This document shows positions 43,150 through 51,663 of a stretch of DNA of 64,000 nt, piece after piece (the stretch's first letter is position 1; each line of letters begins with the position of its first letter). This DNA is from Metapseudomonas sp043392685. GTDB lineage: Bacteria; Pseudomonadota; Gammaproteobacteria; Pseudomonadales; Pseudomonadaceae. Below the pieces are notes generated by a model. It did not search any database, was not told the origin of the DNA, and was given only the letters and a program-made list of their open reading frames with translations. The stretch lies in assembly GCA_043392685.1 (NCBI GenBank), contig JBHZGM010000025.1; one strand, given 5' to 3'. The position numbers and the translations under genes were made by a program.

Positions 43150-43392
43150 TCAGTGCGCCTCACCGTGGGGGCGCAGCGCCCTGGCGTAGCAGAACAGGAA
43201 GAGATTGCGCACCAGCTCCTTGAGTACCAGCGGTTCGCTGGAGTTCAGACCGGCGAGGTCAAGGTCGCCCTGGTCGCGCAGTTCGTCGAGGTCTTGTTCT
43301 TCCAGTACGGCGCACACCTCACCGGTTTCCCGATGGAGTATCCGCAGGTAGGGGTCGGGGCGATCCAGCCAGGCATCGATCAGGTAGGTCAT
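43150..43392 (-). CDS. 80-residue conserved protein behind a Fur-like site (PA4570-like)
   Basis: An 80-residue acidic protein (MTYLIDAWLDRPDPYLRIL, then several EEQDLDELRD-type acidic stretches). AAGGAG precedes the ATG. It occupies the position of PA4570 in P. aeruginosa, which I recall as an iron-responsive small protein. A Fur-box-like sequence lies 29-47 bp upstream of the start. No domain or cofactor site is recognised; it has two cysteines (C27 and C68 region), not an obvious cluster motif. Confidence 0.7.
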   Translation of the reverse strand: MTYLIDAWLDRPDPYLRILHRETGEVCAVLEEQDLDELRDQGDLDLAGLNSSEPLVLKELVRNLFLFCYARALRPHGEAH

Positions 43393-43420
43393 GGCTCATC
43401 TCCTTGAAAAACGCAGAGAT

Positions 43421-43439
43421 GAGAATAATTCCTATTAGC
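43421..43439 (-). promoter_or_regulatory. Fur-box-like site
   Basis: GAGAATAATTCCTATTAGC matches the 19-bp consensus GATAATGATAATCATTATC at 12 positions by eye, including both AT-rich half-sites. It lies in the promoter region of the 80-residue gene read on the - strand. Confidence 0.5.
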
Positions 43440-43478
43440 AAAATAACAAGCCCCAATCGATGCCTTTCATCGAGGCAG

Positions 43479-43507
43479 AAAAAAGCCCGTCACCAGGACG
43501 GGCTTTT
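43479..43507 (-). terminator. Rho-independent terminator of ispB
   Basis: AAAAGCCCGTC (43481-43491) and GACGGGCTTTT (43497-43507) form an 11-bp stem with a 5-nt loop; the T-run lies on the - strand, just after the ispB stop. Confidence 0.9.
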
Positions 43508-43521
43508 CAGCGGATCGGGAC

Positions 43522-44490
43522 TCAGTGGGTCCGCGCTACGGCGAATTCTGTGAGCTCGATCAGGGCATCGCGGTAGGCGTTGGACGGCAGCGCGTCCAGG
43601 CAGGCGATGGCGCGGGCGGCGTAGTCGCGGGCCAGGCGCGCGGTGTAATCCAGGGCGCCGGCGGCTTCGACCGCGGCACGGATGCCTTCCAGGTCCTGGC
43701 TGCCGCCTTGCTGGATGGCCTTGCGCACCAGGTTGGCCTGCTCCGGAGAACCGTCGCGCATGGTGGCGATCAGCGGCAGGGTGGGCTTGCCTTCGGCCAG
43801 GTCGTCACCGACGTTCTTGCCGAGGGTGGCGGCATCACCGCGGTAGTCGAGCAGGTCGTCCACCAGCTGGAAGGCAATGCCCAGGGCGTCGCCGAACTGG
43901 CGCAGGGCTTCGGCCTGTTCGGCGCTCGCGCCGGCCAGCATCGCTGCGCTGTGGGTAGAGGCCTCGAAGAGCATCGCGGTCTTGCCGCGGATGACTTCCA
44001 TGTAGGTTTCTTCGGTGGTGCTGGCGTCGCGGATCTTGGACAGCTGCAGCACTTCGCCTTCGGCGATGACCCGGGTGGCCTGGGAGATGATGCGCATCAC
44101 CGGCATGGAGCCGAGTTCCACCATCATTTCGAAGGAGCGGGCATAGAGGAAGTCGCCCACCAGCACGCTCGGCGCGTTGCCCCACAGGGCATTGGCGGTG
44201 GAGCGGCCGCGGCGCAGGCCGGAAGCGTCCACCACGTCGTCGTGGAGCAGGGTGGAGGTGTGCAGGAACTCGATGGTGGCGGCCAGCAGGCGCAGCTGGT
44301 CGCCGCCGAAGCCCAGGGCATTGCCGCTCAGCAGGACCAGGAGCGGGCGCAGGCGCTTGCCGCCGGCGGAGACGATGTAATCACCGATCTTCTCCACCAG
44401 GGGAACGCGGGAGGTCAACTGCCGGCGAATGATGTCGTCGACTGCGGTAAAATCGTCCGCCACCACGCGGTAGAAAGCCTGGGGTTGCAT
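43522..44490 (-). CDS. ispB: Octaprenyl/nonaprenyl diphosphate synthase
   Basis: A 322-residue trans-prenyltransferase making the ubiquinone side chain. The start at 44490 (MQPQAFYRVVADDFTAVD) gives the same length as the P. aeruginosa enzyme; six further codons upstream are open. Aspartate-rich motifs LLHDDVVD (about residue 83) and QLVDDLLDY (about residue 210) bind Mg-diphosphate; GGKRLRP precedes the first. It is divergent from rplU-rpmA, the standard arrangement in gammaproteobacteria. Confidence 0.95.
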   Translation of the reverse strand: MQPQAFYRVVADDFTAVDDIIRRQLTSRVPLVEKIGDYIVSAGGKRLRPLLVLLSGNALGFGGDQLRLLAATIEFLHTSTLLHDDVVDASGLRRGRSTANALWGNAPSVLVGDFLYARSFEMMVELGSMPVMRIISQATRVIAEGEVLQLSKIRDASTTEETYMEVIRGKTAMLFEASTHSAAMLAGASAEQAEALRQFGDALGIAFQLVDDLLDYRGDAATLGKNVGDDLAEGKPTLPLIATMRDGSPEQANLVRKAIQQGGSQDLEGIRAAVEAAGALDYTARLARDYAARAIACLDALPSNAYRDALIELTEFAVARTH

Positions 44491-44569
44491 CAGCCAGAGG
44501 TGCTCCAATTGGGATGCGCGGCATGCTAGGGACCGGGCCGGGGGCTGTCAAGGCGAGCGCTGGCGGTGC

Positions 44570-44598
44570 TTGCGCGGCAATCGTGGCTTGCGTACAAT
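44570..44598 (+). promoter_or_regulatory. Candidate sigma-70 promoter for rplU-rpmA
   Basis: TTGCGC (44570-44575) and TACAAT (44593-44598) are separated by 17 bp, leaving about 130 nt of leader before rplU. Confidence 0.55.
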
Positions 44599-44734
44599 CG
44601 CGGCCCCTGAACTTCCTTGGGCATTTTCCTGCCTTACGCAATTGCACGGGTGTCAGTTCCGGCCCCATGCAGCCATGCCGACCCATACCTCTTTCTATAA
44701 AGCGTCGGGTGAGCAGGTTTAACGGAGAAAATCC

Positions 44735-45046
44735 ATGTACGCAGTTATCGTTACCGGCGGCAAGCAATACAAAGTCGCTGAAGGTGAATTCCTGAAAGTC
44801 GAGAAGCTCGAAGTCGCCACCGGCGAATCCGTGACTTTCGACCGCGTCCTGCTGATCGGCAATGGCGAAGACGTGAAAATCGGTGCTCCGGTCGTAGATG
44901 GCGCCAAAGTAGTCGCTGAAGTGGTCTCCCAGGGCCGTCACGACAAAGTGCGCATCATCAAGTTCCGTCGTCGTAAGCACCACATGAAGCGCCAGGGCCA
45001 CCGCCAGTGGTTCACTGAAATCAAGATCACCGGCATCCAGGCCTAA
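44735..45046 (+). CDS. rplU: 50S ribosomal protein L21
   Basis: A 103-residue ribosomal protein with the typical MYAVIVTGGKQYKV start and the C-terminal KFRRRKHHMKRQGHRQWFT RNA-binding stretch. It is followed 24 bp later by rpmA in the conserved rplU-rpmA operon. The 130-nt untranslated leader may be where its expression is adjusted, though no known motif was recognised. Confidence 0.97.
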   Translation: MYAVIVTGGKQYKVAEGEFLKVEKLEVATGESVTFDRVLLIGNGEDVKIGAPVVDGAKVVAEVVSQGRHDKVRIIKFRRRKHHMKRQGHRQWFTEIKITGIQA

Positions 45047-45070
45047 TTTCCTTTTTGGAGGATTTGACTC

Positions 45071-45328
45071 ATGGCACACAAAAAAGCTGGCGGTTCTACC
45101 CGCAACGGCCGCGACTCAGAAAGTAAACGCCTTGGCGTGAAGCTTTACGGCGGCCAGGCTGTCAAGGCCGGCAACATCATCGTGCGTCAGCGCGGCACCA
45201 AGTTCCACGCCGGTTTCGGCGTAGGCCTGGGCAAGGACCACACCCTGTTCGCTAAAGTGGACGGCGTGATCAAGTTCGAGGTCAAAGGTGCTTTCGGTCG
45301 CAAGTACGTGAGCATCGTCGCTGCCTGA
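45071..45328 (+). CDS. rpmA: 50S ribosomal protein L27
   Basis: An 85-residue protein starting MAHKKAGGSTRNGRDSESK, the conserved N-terminal tail that reaches the peptidyl-transferase centre. GGAGG lies 9 bp before the ATG. It ends the rplU-rpmA operon; a terminator follows at 45347 before obg. Confidence 0.97.
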   Translation: MAHKKAGGSTRNGRDSESKRLGVKLYGGQAVKAGNIIVRQRGTKFHAGFGVGLGKDHTLFAKVDGVIKFEVKGAFGRKYVSIVAA

Positions 45329-45346
45329 TAGCGACCTCGCTGGAAG

Positions 45347-45373
45347 AGCCCCGTCTTGCGACGGGGCTTTTTT
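45347..45373 (+). terminator. Rho-independent terminator after rpmA
   Basis: AGCCCCGTC (45347-45355) and GACGGGGCT (45360-45368) with a TTGC loop, then a T-run. Confidence 0.92.
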
Positions 45374-45468
45374 GTTTCTGCTTCGTGGAAACTCTGCATC
45401 GGGCAGGGTTCCCTGTATCCTATGTGCTTTGTTTCACTCAACCCGTCCCCGTGGCGGGAGGCGTCCTG

Positions 45469-46686
45469 ATGAAATTCGTCGATGAAGTATCGATCTTTGT
45501 AAAAGCGGGCGACGGCGGCAACGGCCTGATGAGTTTCCGTCGCGAAAAATTCATTGAGAAGGGCGGCCCCAACGGTGGTGACGGGGGCGATGGCGGCTCC
45601 GTGTTCATGGAGGCCGATCCGAATCTCAATACCCTGGTGGATTATCGCTACACCCGTCGTTTCGATGCCCAGCGCGGTGAGAACGGCGGCAGCAAGGACT
45701 GCACCGGGCGCAAGGGTGATGACCTGATCCTGCCGGTGCCGGTGGGCACCACGGTGATCGACGCGTCCACCCAGGAAATCATCGGCGACCTGACCAAGCC
45801 GGGTCAGCGCCTGCTGGTGGCCCAGGGTGGCTGGCACGGCCTGGGCAACACCCGTTTCAAATCCAGTACCAACCGCGCGCCGCGCCAGACCACCAAGGGC
45901 AAGCCGGGCGAGTCCCGCGACCTCAAGCTGGAGCTGAAGGTGCTGGCTGACGTTGGCCTGCTGGGGCTGCCGAATGCCGGCAAGAGCACCTTCATTCGCG
46001 CGGTATCCGCCGCCAAGCCGAAGGTCGCCGACTACCCCTTCACCACCTTGGTGCCGAACCTCGGTGTGGTCAGCGTGGGGCGCTTCAAGTCCTTCGTCGT
46101 GGCCGACATTCCCGGCCTGATCGAGGGCGCTGCCGAAGGTGCCGGCCTCGGCATTCGTTTCCTCAAGCACCTGGCGCGTACCCGCCTGTTGCTGCACATC
46201 GTCGACATGGCGCCGCTGGACGAAAGCGATCCGGCCGAAGCTGCCGCGACCATCATCGAAGAGCTTGCCCGATTCAGCCCTGCGCTGACCGAGCGTGATC
46301 GCTGGCTGGTGCTGAACAAGGCCGACCAGCTTCTCGACGAGGATCGTGATGCACGCATGAAGGCGGTGATCGAGCGCCTGGGTTGGGAGGGGCCGGTATT
46401 CGTGATTTCCGCCCTGGAGCGCGAAGGTACCGAGGCGCTTTCCCAGGAGATCATGCGTTACCTCGACGAGCGCAGCCTGCGCATGGAGGAGGACCCAGAA
46501 TACGCCGAACGGCTCACCGAGCTGGATCAGCGCATCGAGGACGAGGCGCGTGCCCGTCTGCAGGCCATGGATGACCAGCGCGCCCTGCGCCGTGCCGGCC
46601 TGAAGAGTGCCGGTGCCGACGATGACGACGATTTCGATGACGACGAGGATGACGGCGACGGGCCGGAAATCTTCTACGTGCCCTGA
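45469..46686 (+). CDS. obg: GTPase Obg
   Basis: A 405-residue ribosome-assembly GTPase, also called CgtA. The ATG at 45469 lies behind GGGAGG; the frame runs 28 codons further upstream without support. The glycine-rich Obg fold occupies residues 1-158 (VKAGDGGNG, GGDGGDGG), the G domain 160-340 with GLPNAGKST (G1), DIPGLIEG (G3) and NKAD (G4), and the tail is strongly acidic (DDDDDFDDDEDDGDG). It probably shares a transcript with proB. Confidence 0.96.
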   Translation: MKFVDEVSIFVKAGDGGNGLMSFRREKFIEKGGPNGGDGGDGGSVFMEADPNLNTLVDYRYTRRFDAQRGENGGSKDCTGRKGDDLILPVPVGTTVIDASTQEIIGDLTKPGQRLLVAQGGWHGLGNTRFKSSTNRAPRQTTKGKPGESRDLKLELKVLADVGLLGLPNAGKSTFIRAVSAAKPKVADYPFTTLVPNLGVVSVGRFKSFVVADIPGLIEGAAEGAGLGIRFLKHLARTRLLLHIVDMAPLDESDPAEAAATIIEELARFSPALTERDRWLVLNKADQLLDEDRDARMKAVIERLGWEGPVFVISALEREGTEALSQEIMRYLDERSLRMEEDPEYAERLTELDQRIEDEARARLQAMDDQRALRRAGLKSAGADDDDDFDDDEDDGDGPEIFYVP

Positions 46687-46766
46687 GCCCGGCGCCGCCC
46701 GGCGCTGTGGAGTGTTCGCATGGCCGCGCGCCTTGCCGCGCGGCCTTCTAGCTAAGGTTGGACGAT

Positions 46767-47885
46767 ATGCGGGACAAGGTGACTGGCGCGCAGCGCTGGG
46801 TGGTGAAGATCGGTAGTGCGTTGCTCACGGCTGATGGCCGTGGGCTGGATCGTTCGGCCATGGCGGTTTGGGTCGAGCAAATGGTGGCCCTGCGCGATGC
46901 GGGCGTAGAACTGGTGCTGGTGTCTTCCGGTGCCGTGGCGGCGGGTATGAGCCGCCTGGGCTGGAGCAGTCGCCCGAGCGCCGTGCATGAGCTGCAGGCT
47001 GCGGCTTCTGTGGGGCAGATGGGCTTGGTCCAGGCCTGGGAGTCCAGTTTCGCCGAGCATGGCCGCCACACTGCGCAGATCCTGCTCACCCACGACGACC
47101 TGTCGGATCGCAAGCGCTACCTGAATGCGCGCAGCACTCTGCGTACGCTGGTGGAGCTGGGGGCGATCCCGGTGATCAACGAGAACGACACCGTGGTCAC
47201 CGACGAGATCCGTTTCGGCGACAACGACACCCTGGCGGCCCTTGTGGCCAACCTGGTGGAAGCCGACCTGCTGGTGATCCTCACCGACCGCGATGGCATG
47301 TTCGACGCCGATCCGCGCCACAACCCCGATGCTCAGCTGATCTTCGAGGCTCGTGCCGATGACCCGGCCCTGGATGCCGTGGCCGGCGGAACCGGTGGTG
47401 CCTTGGGGCGCGGCGGTATGCAGACCAAGCTGCGTGCGGCTCGCCTGGCGGCGCGCTCCGGTGCCTACACGGTGATCGTCGGCGGGCGCATCGAGCGGGT
47501 GCTGGATCGCCTCAAGGCTGGCGAGCGCCTGGGTACGCTGCTGGCGCCCGAGCGCGGCACGCTGGCGGCACGCAAGCAATGGCTGGCGGGGCATCTGCAA
47601 ACGCGCGGCACCCTGGTGCTCGATGCGGGGGCGGTCAAGGCGCTGCGTGAAGATCGCAAGAGCCTGTTGCCGGTTGGTGTGAAGGCCGTCCAGGGCAGTT
47701 TCCGTCGCGGCGAGATGGTGGTCTGCGTCGGTCCTGATGGTTCGGAAATCGCTCGCGGTCTGGCCAACTACAGCGCCCTCGAGGCGCAGAAGATCATTGG
47801 CCAGTCCTCCGATCTCATCGAAAAGCTGCTGGGCTATGTCGATGAGCCGGAACTGGTGCATCGCGATAACCTGGTCCTGGTCTGA
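46767..47885 (+). CDS. proB: Glutamate 5-kinase
   Basis: A 372-residue enzyme phosphorylating glutamate, the first step of proline synthesis and subject to proline feedback. The ATG at 46767 gives the usual pseudomonad length, with AAGG 9 bp upstream; TTG at 46758 is an alternative. It has the amino-acid-kinase domain (VVKIGSALLT, SSGAVAAGM, INENDTVVTDEI) and a C-terminal PUA domain (about residues 275-355). It lies 80 bp after obg. Confidence 0.96.
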   Translation: MRDKVTGAQRWVVKIGSALLTADGRGLDRSAMAVWVEQMVALRDAGVELVLVSSGAVAAGMSRLGWSSRPSAVHELQAAASVGQMGLVQAWESSFAEHGRHTAQILLTHDDLSDRKRYLNARSTLRTLVELGAIPVINENDTVVTDEIRFGDNDTLAALVANLVEADLLVILTDRDGMFDADPRHNPDAQLIFEARADDPALDAVAGGTGGALGRGGMQTKLRAARLAARSGAYTVIVGGRIERVLDRLKAGERLGTLLAPERGTLAARKQWLAGHLQTRGTLVLDAGAVKALREDRKSLLPVGVKAVQGSFRRGEMVVCVGPDGSEIARGLANYSALEAQKIIGQSSDLIEKLLGYVDEPELVHRDNLVLV

Positions 47886-47900
47886 GGCGTGGGGGAAGGG

Positions 47901-48365
47901 ATGCGACTGATCAAGGGAATGGCTGCGGCGCTGCTGGTGGTGCCGCTGCTGGCTGGGGCTGAAGAGATTGGCTCGGTGTCGACGGTGTTCAAGTGGGTCG
48001 GTCCGAACGACAAGATCGTGTTGGAGGCGTTCGACGATCCCAAGGTGGAAGGCGTGACCTGCTATCTGTCGCGGGCCAAGACTGGCGGTGTGAAGGGTGG
48101 CCTGGGGCTGGCCGAGGATCGAGCCGAGGCGTCCATCGCCTGTCGCCAGGTCGGGCCTATCCGCTTCAGTGGCGAGCTCAAGGACGGCGAGGAGGTGTTC
48201 AAGGAGCGCACTTCGCTGGTGTTCAAGACCATGCAGGTGGTGCGCTTTTTCGATCGCAAGCGCAATACCCTGGTCTATCTGGTCTATAGCGACCGGGTGA
48301 TCGAGGGCAGTCCGCAGAATTCCGTCACGGCAATCCCGATCCTGCCATGGCCGAACAGGCCCTGA
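47901..48365 (+). CDS. creA: CreA family exported protein
   Basis: A 154-residue protein with a signal peptide (MRLIKGMAAALLVVPLLAGA) and the CreA domain: IGSVSTVFKWVGPNDKIVLE, VEGVTCYLSRAKTGGVKG and NTLVYLVYSDRVIEGSPQNS. Two cysteines (in VTCYL and IACRQ) could form a disulfide in the periplasm. Function is unknown although the gene is widely conserved. The ATG at 47901 sits close behind GGGGGAAGGG; the GTG at 47889 is an alternative. It lies where PA4564 does, after proB. Confidence 0.9.
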   Translation: MRLIKGMAAALLVVPLLAGAEEIGSVSTVFKWVGPNDKIVLEAFDDPKVEGVTCYLSRAKTGGVKGGLGLAEDRAEASIACRQVGPIRFSGELKDGEEVFKERTSLVFKTMQVVRFFDRKRNTLVYLVYSDRVIEGSPQNSVTAIPILPWPNRP

Positions 48366-48399
48366 GATAACTGGAAAGAGCGCGTGCTGTTCATATAAG

Positions 48400-48436
48400 A
48401 ACGCCGCTTATCCCTCATCGGTAAGCGGCGTTTCTG
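48400..48436 (+). terminator. Rho-independent terminator after creA
   Basis: AACGCCGCTTA (48400-48410) and TAAGCGGCGTT (48422-48432) form an 11-bp stem with an 11-nt loop, followed by TCTGCTTT. Confidence 0.8.
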
Positions 48437-48525
48437 CTTTCTGTGCCGGGAAATCGCGGCAGGAGCCAGCTTGCTGGCAGAGAGGTGATGTCCCGGAAAG
48501 CTTCGCGAGTACAAAGTCCAGGCAA

Positions 48526-48555
48526 TAAAAAAACCGGCCGTGAAGGCCGGTTTTT
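48526..48555 (-). terminator. Rho-independent terminator of rpsT
   Basis: AAACCGGCC (48531-48539) and GGCCGGTTT (48545-48553) form the stem; A-rich sequence to the left supplies the T-run on the - strand. T's on the right could serve the + strand as well. Confidence 0.88.
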
Positions 48556-48570
48556 CGCAAGAACTCAAGC

Positions 48571-48846
48571 TTAGGCAGCAGCTTGACCGAGCGCCTTGAT
48601 GTGGGCGTTCAGGCGGCTCTTGTGACGAGCAGCTTTGTTCTTGTGGATGATGCCTTTGTCAGCCATGCGGTCGATCACCGGAACGGCAGCGGTGAAAGCG
48701 GCCTGGGCTTTCGGCAGGTCCTTGGCGTCGATAGCCTTGACCACGTTCTTGATGTAGGTACGGACCATGGAGCGCAGGCTGGCGTTATGGCTACGACGCT
48801 TCTCAGCCTGTTTGGCGCGTTTTTTGGCAGAAGGTGTGTTGGCCAC
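48571..48846 (-). CDS. rpsT: 30S ribosomal protein S20
   Basis: A 91-residue protein with the canonical ANTPSAKKRAKQAEKRRSHNASL start. The initiation codon is GTG at 48846 with GAGGAG 8-9 bp upstream; a longer TTG frame is rejected because the known protein begins at this point. A non-ATG start is a known feature of rpsT in enterics (UUG) and ties in with its autoregulation. It diverges from murJ. Confidence 0.96.
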   Translation of the reverse strand: MANTPSAKKRAKQAEKRRSHNASLRSMVRTYIKNVVKAIDAKDLPKAQAAFTAAVPVIDRMADKGIIHKNKAARHKSRLNAHIKALGQAAA

Positions 48847-49063
48847 CGTCAAGCTCCTCGAAACTGGGGGATTGAATCAAATTAAGGCCGCGAATCATGC
48901 CCACGCGCTTTGGGCTTGTCAAGGGCGATCCGGTGGATGGGGCGACGAGCGTAAGCTTTTCTTCCGGATGATTTTATCCTGCCCGGACTCTACACTCGGC
49001 AGCCTTGAACCTCCCCCGGCAGCGCTGCCCGGCGGGAGGCGCACTTTCTCTCCGGACCCCTGA

Positions 49064-50599
49064 ATGAATCTGCTCAAGTCGCTGGCGGCTGTCAGCTCCA
49101 TCACCATGCTTTCCCGCGTGCTGGGTTTTGTCCGTGACACTATCGTTGCGCGGTTCTTCGGCGCCGGCATGGCGACCGACGCCTTCTTCGTCGCCTTCAA
49201 GCTGCCGAACCTGCTGCGCCGGATCTTCGCCGAAGGCGCGTTCTCCCAGGCTTTCGTCCCCATCCTCGCCGAGTACAAGACCCAGCAGGGGGAGGAGGCG
49301 ACCCGTACCTTCATCGCCTACGTCTCCGGCTTGCTGACGCTGGTTCTGGCGCTGGTGACCCTGGTGGGGATCCTGGCTGCGCCCTGGGTGATCTGGGTGA
49401 CCGCGCCGGGCTTCGCCGATACCCCCGAGAAGTTCGCCCTGACCACGGATCTGCTGCGGGTGACCTTCCCCTATATCTTCCTGATTTCGCTGTCCTCCCT
49501 GGCCGGCGCCATCCTCAATACCTGGAACCGCTTTTCGGTACCGGCCTTCGTGCCGACCTTGCTGAACGTCAGCATGATCGTCTTCGCGTTGTTCCTGACG
49601 CCCTATTTCGACCCGCCCGTCATGGCCCTCGGCTGGGCCGTGCTGGCTGGTGGCCTGGCACAGCTGCTCTACCAGCTGCCGGCGCTGAAACGCATCGGCA
49701 TGCTCGTGCTGCCGCGCCTGAATCTGCGCGACACCGGCGTCTGGCGCGTGCTCAAGCAGATGGGGCCGGCGATCTTCGGGGTGTCCGTGGGGCAGATCTC
49801 GCTGATCATCAACACCATCTTCGCCTCGTTCCTGGCAGCCGGTTCCGTGTCCTGGATGTACTACGCCGACCGCCTGATGGAGTTGCCGTCCGGCGTGCTC
49901 GGGGTGGCCCTGGGCACCATCCTGCTGCCCTCCCTGGCCAAGACCTATGCCAGCGATGATCGCCAGGCCTACTCGCAGTTGCTCGACTGGGGCCTGCGCC
50001 TGTGTTTCCTCCTGGTGCTGCCTTGCACCCTGGCGCTGGCCCTGCTGGCCGAGCCGCTGACGGTGGCGCTGTTCCAGTACGGCAAGTTCACCGCCAATGA
50101 CGCCCTGATGACCCAGCGTGCGCTGATCGCCTACGCCGTGGGGCTGCTCGGGATCATCCTGGTGAAGGTGCTGGCGCCCGGTTTCTATGCCCGACAGAAC
50201 ATCCGCACGCCGGTGAAGATCGCCGTTTTCACCCTGGTGGCGACTCAGCTGATGAACCTTGCCTTCGTTTTCCCGCTGAAGCATGCCGGTCTGGCGCTGG
50301 CCATCAGCCTCGCGGCCTGCATGAACGCCGGCCTGCTCTACTGGCAGCTGCGCAAGCAGCGCCTGTTCCAGCCGCAACCCGGCTGGGGCCGGTTCCTCGT
50401 CAAGCTGGGGCTGGCGGTGCTGGTGATGTGTGCGGTTCTGCTGGGCGTAATGCACCTGCTGCCGGCCTGGGAGCTGGGTGGCATGCCCGAGCGCCTGCTG
50501 CGCCTTGGCGTGCTCGTCGGCTCTGGTGTGATGGCCTATTTCGGCATGCTGGCCGTGCTGGGCTTCAGGCTTCGCGACTTCGCCCGGCGGGCCGTGTGA
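49064..50599 (+). CDS. murJ: Lipid II flippase MurJ (MviN)
   Basis: A 511-residue inner-membrane protein of the MOP superfamily with about 14 spans that flips lipid II for peptidoglycan synthesis. Conserved residues are visible: SRVLGFVRDTIVARFFG at residues 14-30, the charged cavity arginines in FKLPNLLRRIFAEGAFSQ, and ADRLMELPSGVLGVALGTI (about residue 266). GGACCC precedes the ATG, a weak site. It lies between rpsT and ribF as in P. aeruginosa. Confidence 0.95.
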   Translation: MNLLKSLAAVSSITMLSRVLGFVRDTIVARFFGAGMATDAFFVAFKLPNLLRRIFAEGAFSQAFVPILAEYKTQQGEEATRTFIAYVSGLLTLVLALVTLVGILAAPWVIWVTAPGFADTPEKFALTTDLLRVTFPYIFLISLSSLAGAILNTWNRFSVPAFVPTLLNVSMIVFALFLTPYFDPPVMALGWAVLAGGLAQLLYQLPALKRIGMLVLPRLNLRDTGVWRVLKQMGPAIFGVSVGQISLIINTIFASFLAAGSVSWMYYADRLMELPSGVLGVALGTILLPSLAKTYASDDRQAYSQLLDWGLRLCFLLVLPCTLALALLAEPLTVALFQYGKFTANDALMTQRALIAYAVGLLGIILVKVLAPGFYARQNIRTPVKIAVFTLVATQLMNLAFVFPLKHAGLALAISLAACMNAGLLYWQLRKQRLFQPQPGWGRFLVKLGLAVLVMCAVLLGVMHLLPAWELGGMPERLLRLGVLVGSGVMAYFGMLAVLGFRLRDFARRAV

Positions 50600-50709
50600 T
50601 TCGCTGAGCCGCGACGCATCGCCACTTGTCGCGCTGGCGGGCTTATAGCGCCTGTTGTCCAGCGCCGGCTGTGCGTATAATCGACCACTTTGTGAACAAG
50701 ACTTGTGCT

Positions 50710-51648
50710 ATGCAGCTGGTTCAAGGCCTCCACAACCTGCGGCCCCAACATAGGGGCTGTGTCGCCACCATCGGCAATTTCGACGGCGTGCACCGCGGCC
50801 ATCAGGCCATTCTCAAGCGGTTGCGCGAGCGTGCGGCTGAGCTTGGTTTGCCCACCTGCGTGGTGATATTCGAGCCGCAACCGCGCGAGTTCTTCGGCCC
50901 GGATACCGCACCGGTACGTTTGACCCGTCTGCGCGACAAGCTCGAGCTGCTGGCTCGTGAGGGTGTGGACCGGGTGCTTTGCCTGGCGTTCAACCGCCGC
51001 CTGCGGGAACTCAGCGCTGCCGAGTTCGTCCATGCGGTCCTGGTCGAGGGGCTGGGGGCCCGGCATCTGGAAATCGGTGACGATTTCCGCTTCGGTTGCG
51101 ATCGCGCCGGTGATTTCGAATTCCTGCAGCAGGCCGGTGCAGCGGAAGGCTTCAGCGTCGAAGCCGCGGCCACGGTGGAGCTGGATGGCCTGCGGGTCAG
51201 CAGCACCCGCGTCCGCCAGGCGCTGGCCGAAGGTGATTTCGCCCTTGCCGAACGCCTGTTGGGGCGCCCGTTCACCATTACCGGCCGGGTGCTGCACGGG
51301 CAGAAGCTTGGCCGTCAGCTGGGCACTCCGACCGCCAACGTGCAGCTCAAGCGTCGCCGGGTTCCGCTCAATGGCGTGTACCTGGTCAGCGTGGAACTGG
51401 AAGGCCGGCAGCTGCCCGGTGTTGCCAACATCGGTGTGCGCCCGAGCGTGAAGGGCGACGGGCGCGCCCATCTGGAGGTCCACCTGCTGGACTACGCCGG
51501 GGATCTCTATGACCGGCGGATCAGCGTGACCTTCCATCACAAGCTGCGTGATGAGCAGCGTTTTGCCTCCCTGGAGGCGCTGAAGTCGGCGATCGATGCG
51601 GATGTCGCTGCCGCCCGTGCCTATTGGCAGGGTACTCAATCAAATTGA
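50710..51648 (+). CDS. ribF: Bifunctional riboflavin kinase / FAD synthetase
   Basis: A 312-residue enzyme making FMN and FAD from riboflavin. The ATG at 50710 (MQLVQGLHNL) matches the usual length; the frame is open upstream. The N-terminal adenylyltransferase has IGNFDGVHRGH (about residues 22-32) and a modified SSTRVRQ; the C-terminal kinase domain has GRQLGTPTANVQL and GVYLV. It leads the ribF-ileS-lspA-fkpB-ispH run. Confidence 0.95.
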   Translation: MQLVQGLHNLRPQHRGCVATIGNFDGVHRGHQAILKRLRERAAELGLPTCVVIFEPQPREFFGPDTAPVRLTRLRDKLELLAREGVDRVLCLAFNRRLRELSAAEFVHAVLVEGLGARHLEIGDDFRFGCDRAGDFEFLQQAGAAEGFSVEAAATVELDGLRVSSTRVRQALAEGDFALAERLLGRPFTITGRVLHGQKLGRQLGTPTANVQLKRRRVPLNGVYLVSVELEGRQLPGVANIGVRPSVKGDGRAHLEVHLLDYAGDLYDRRISVTFHHKLRDEQRFASLEALKSAIDADVAAARAYWQGTQSN

Positions 51649-51663
51649 AGAGCCTGGACTGAA

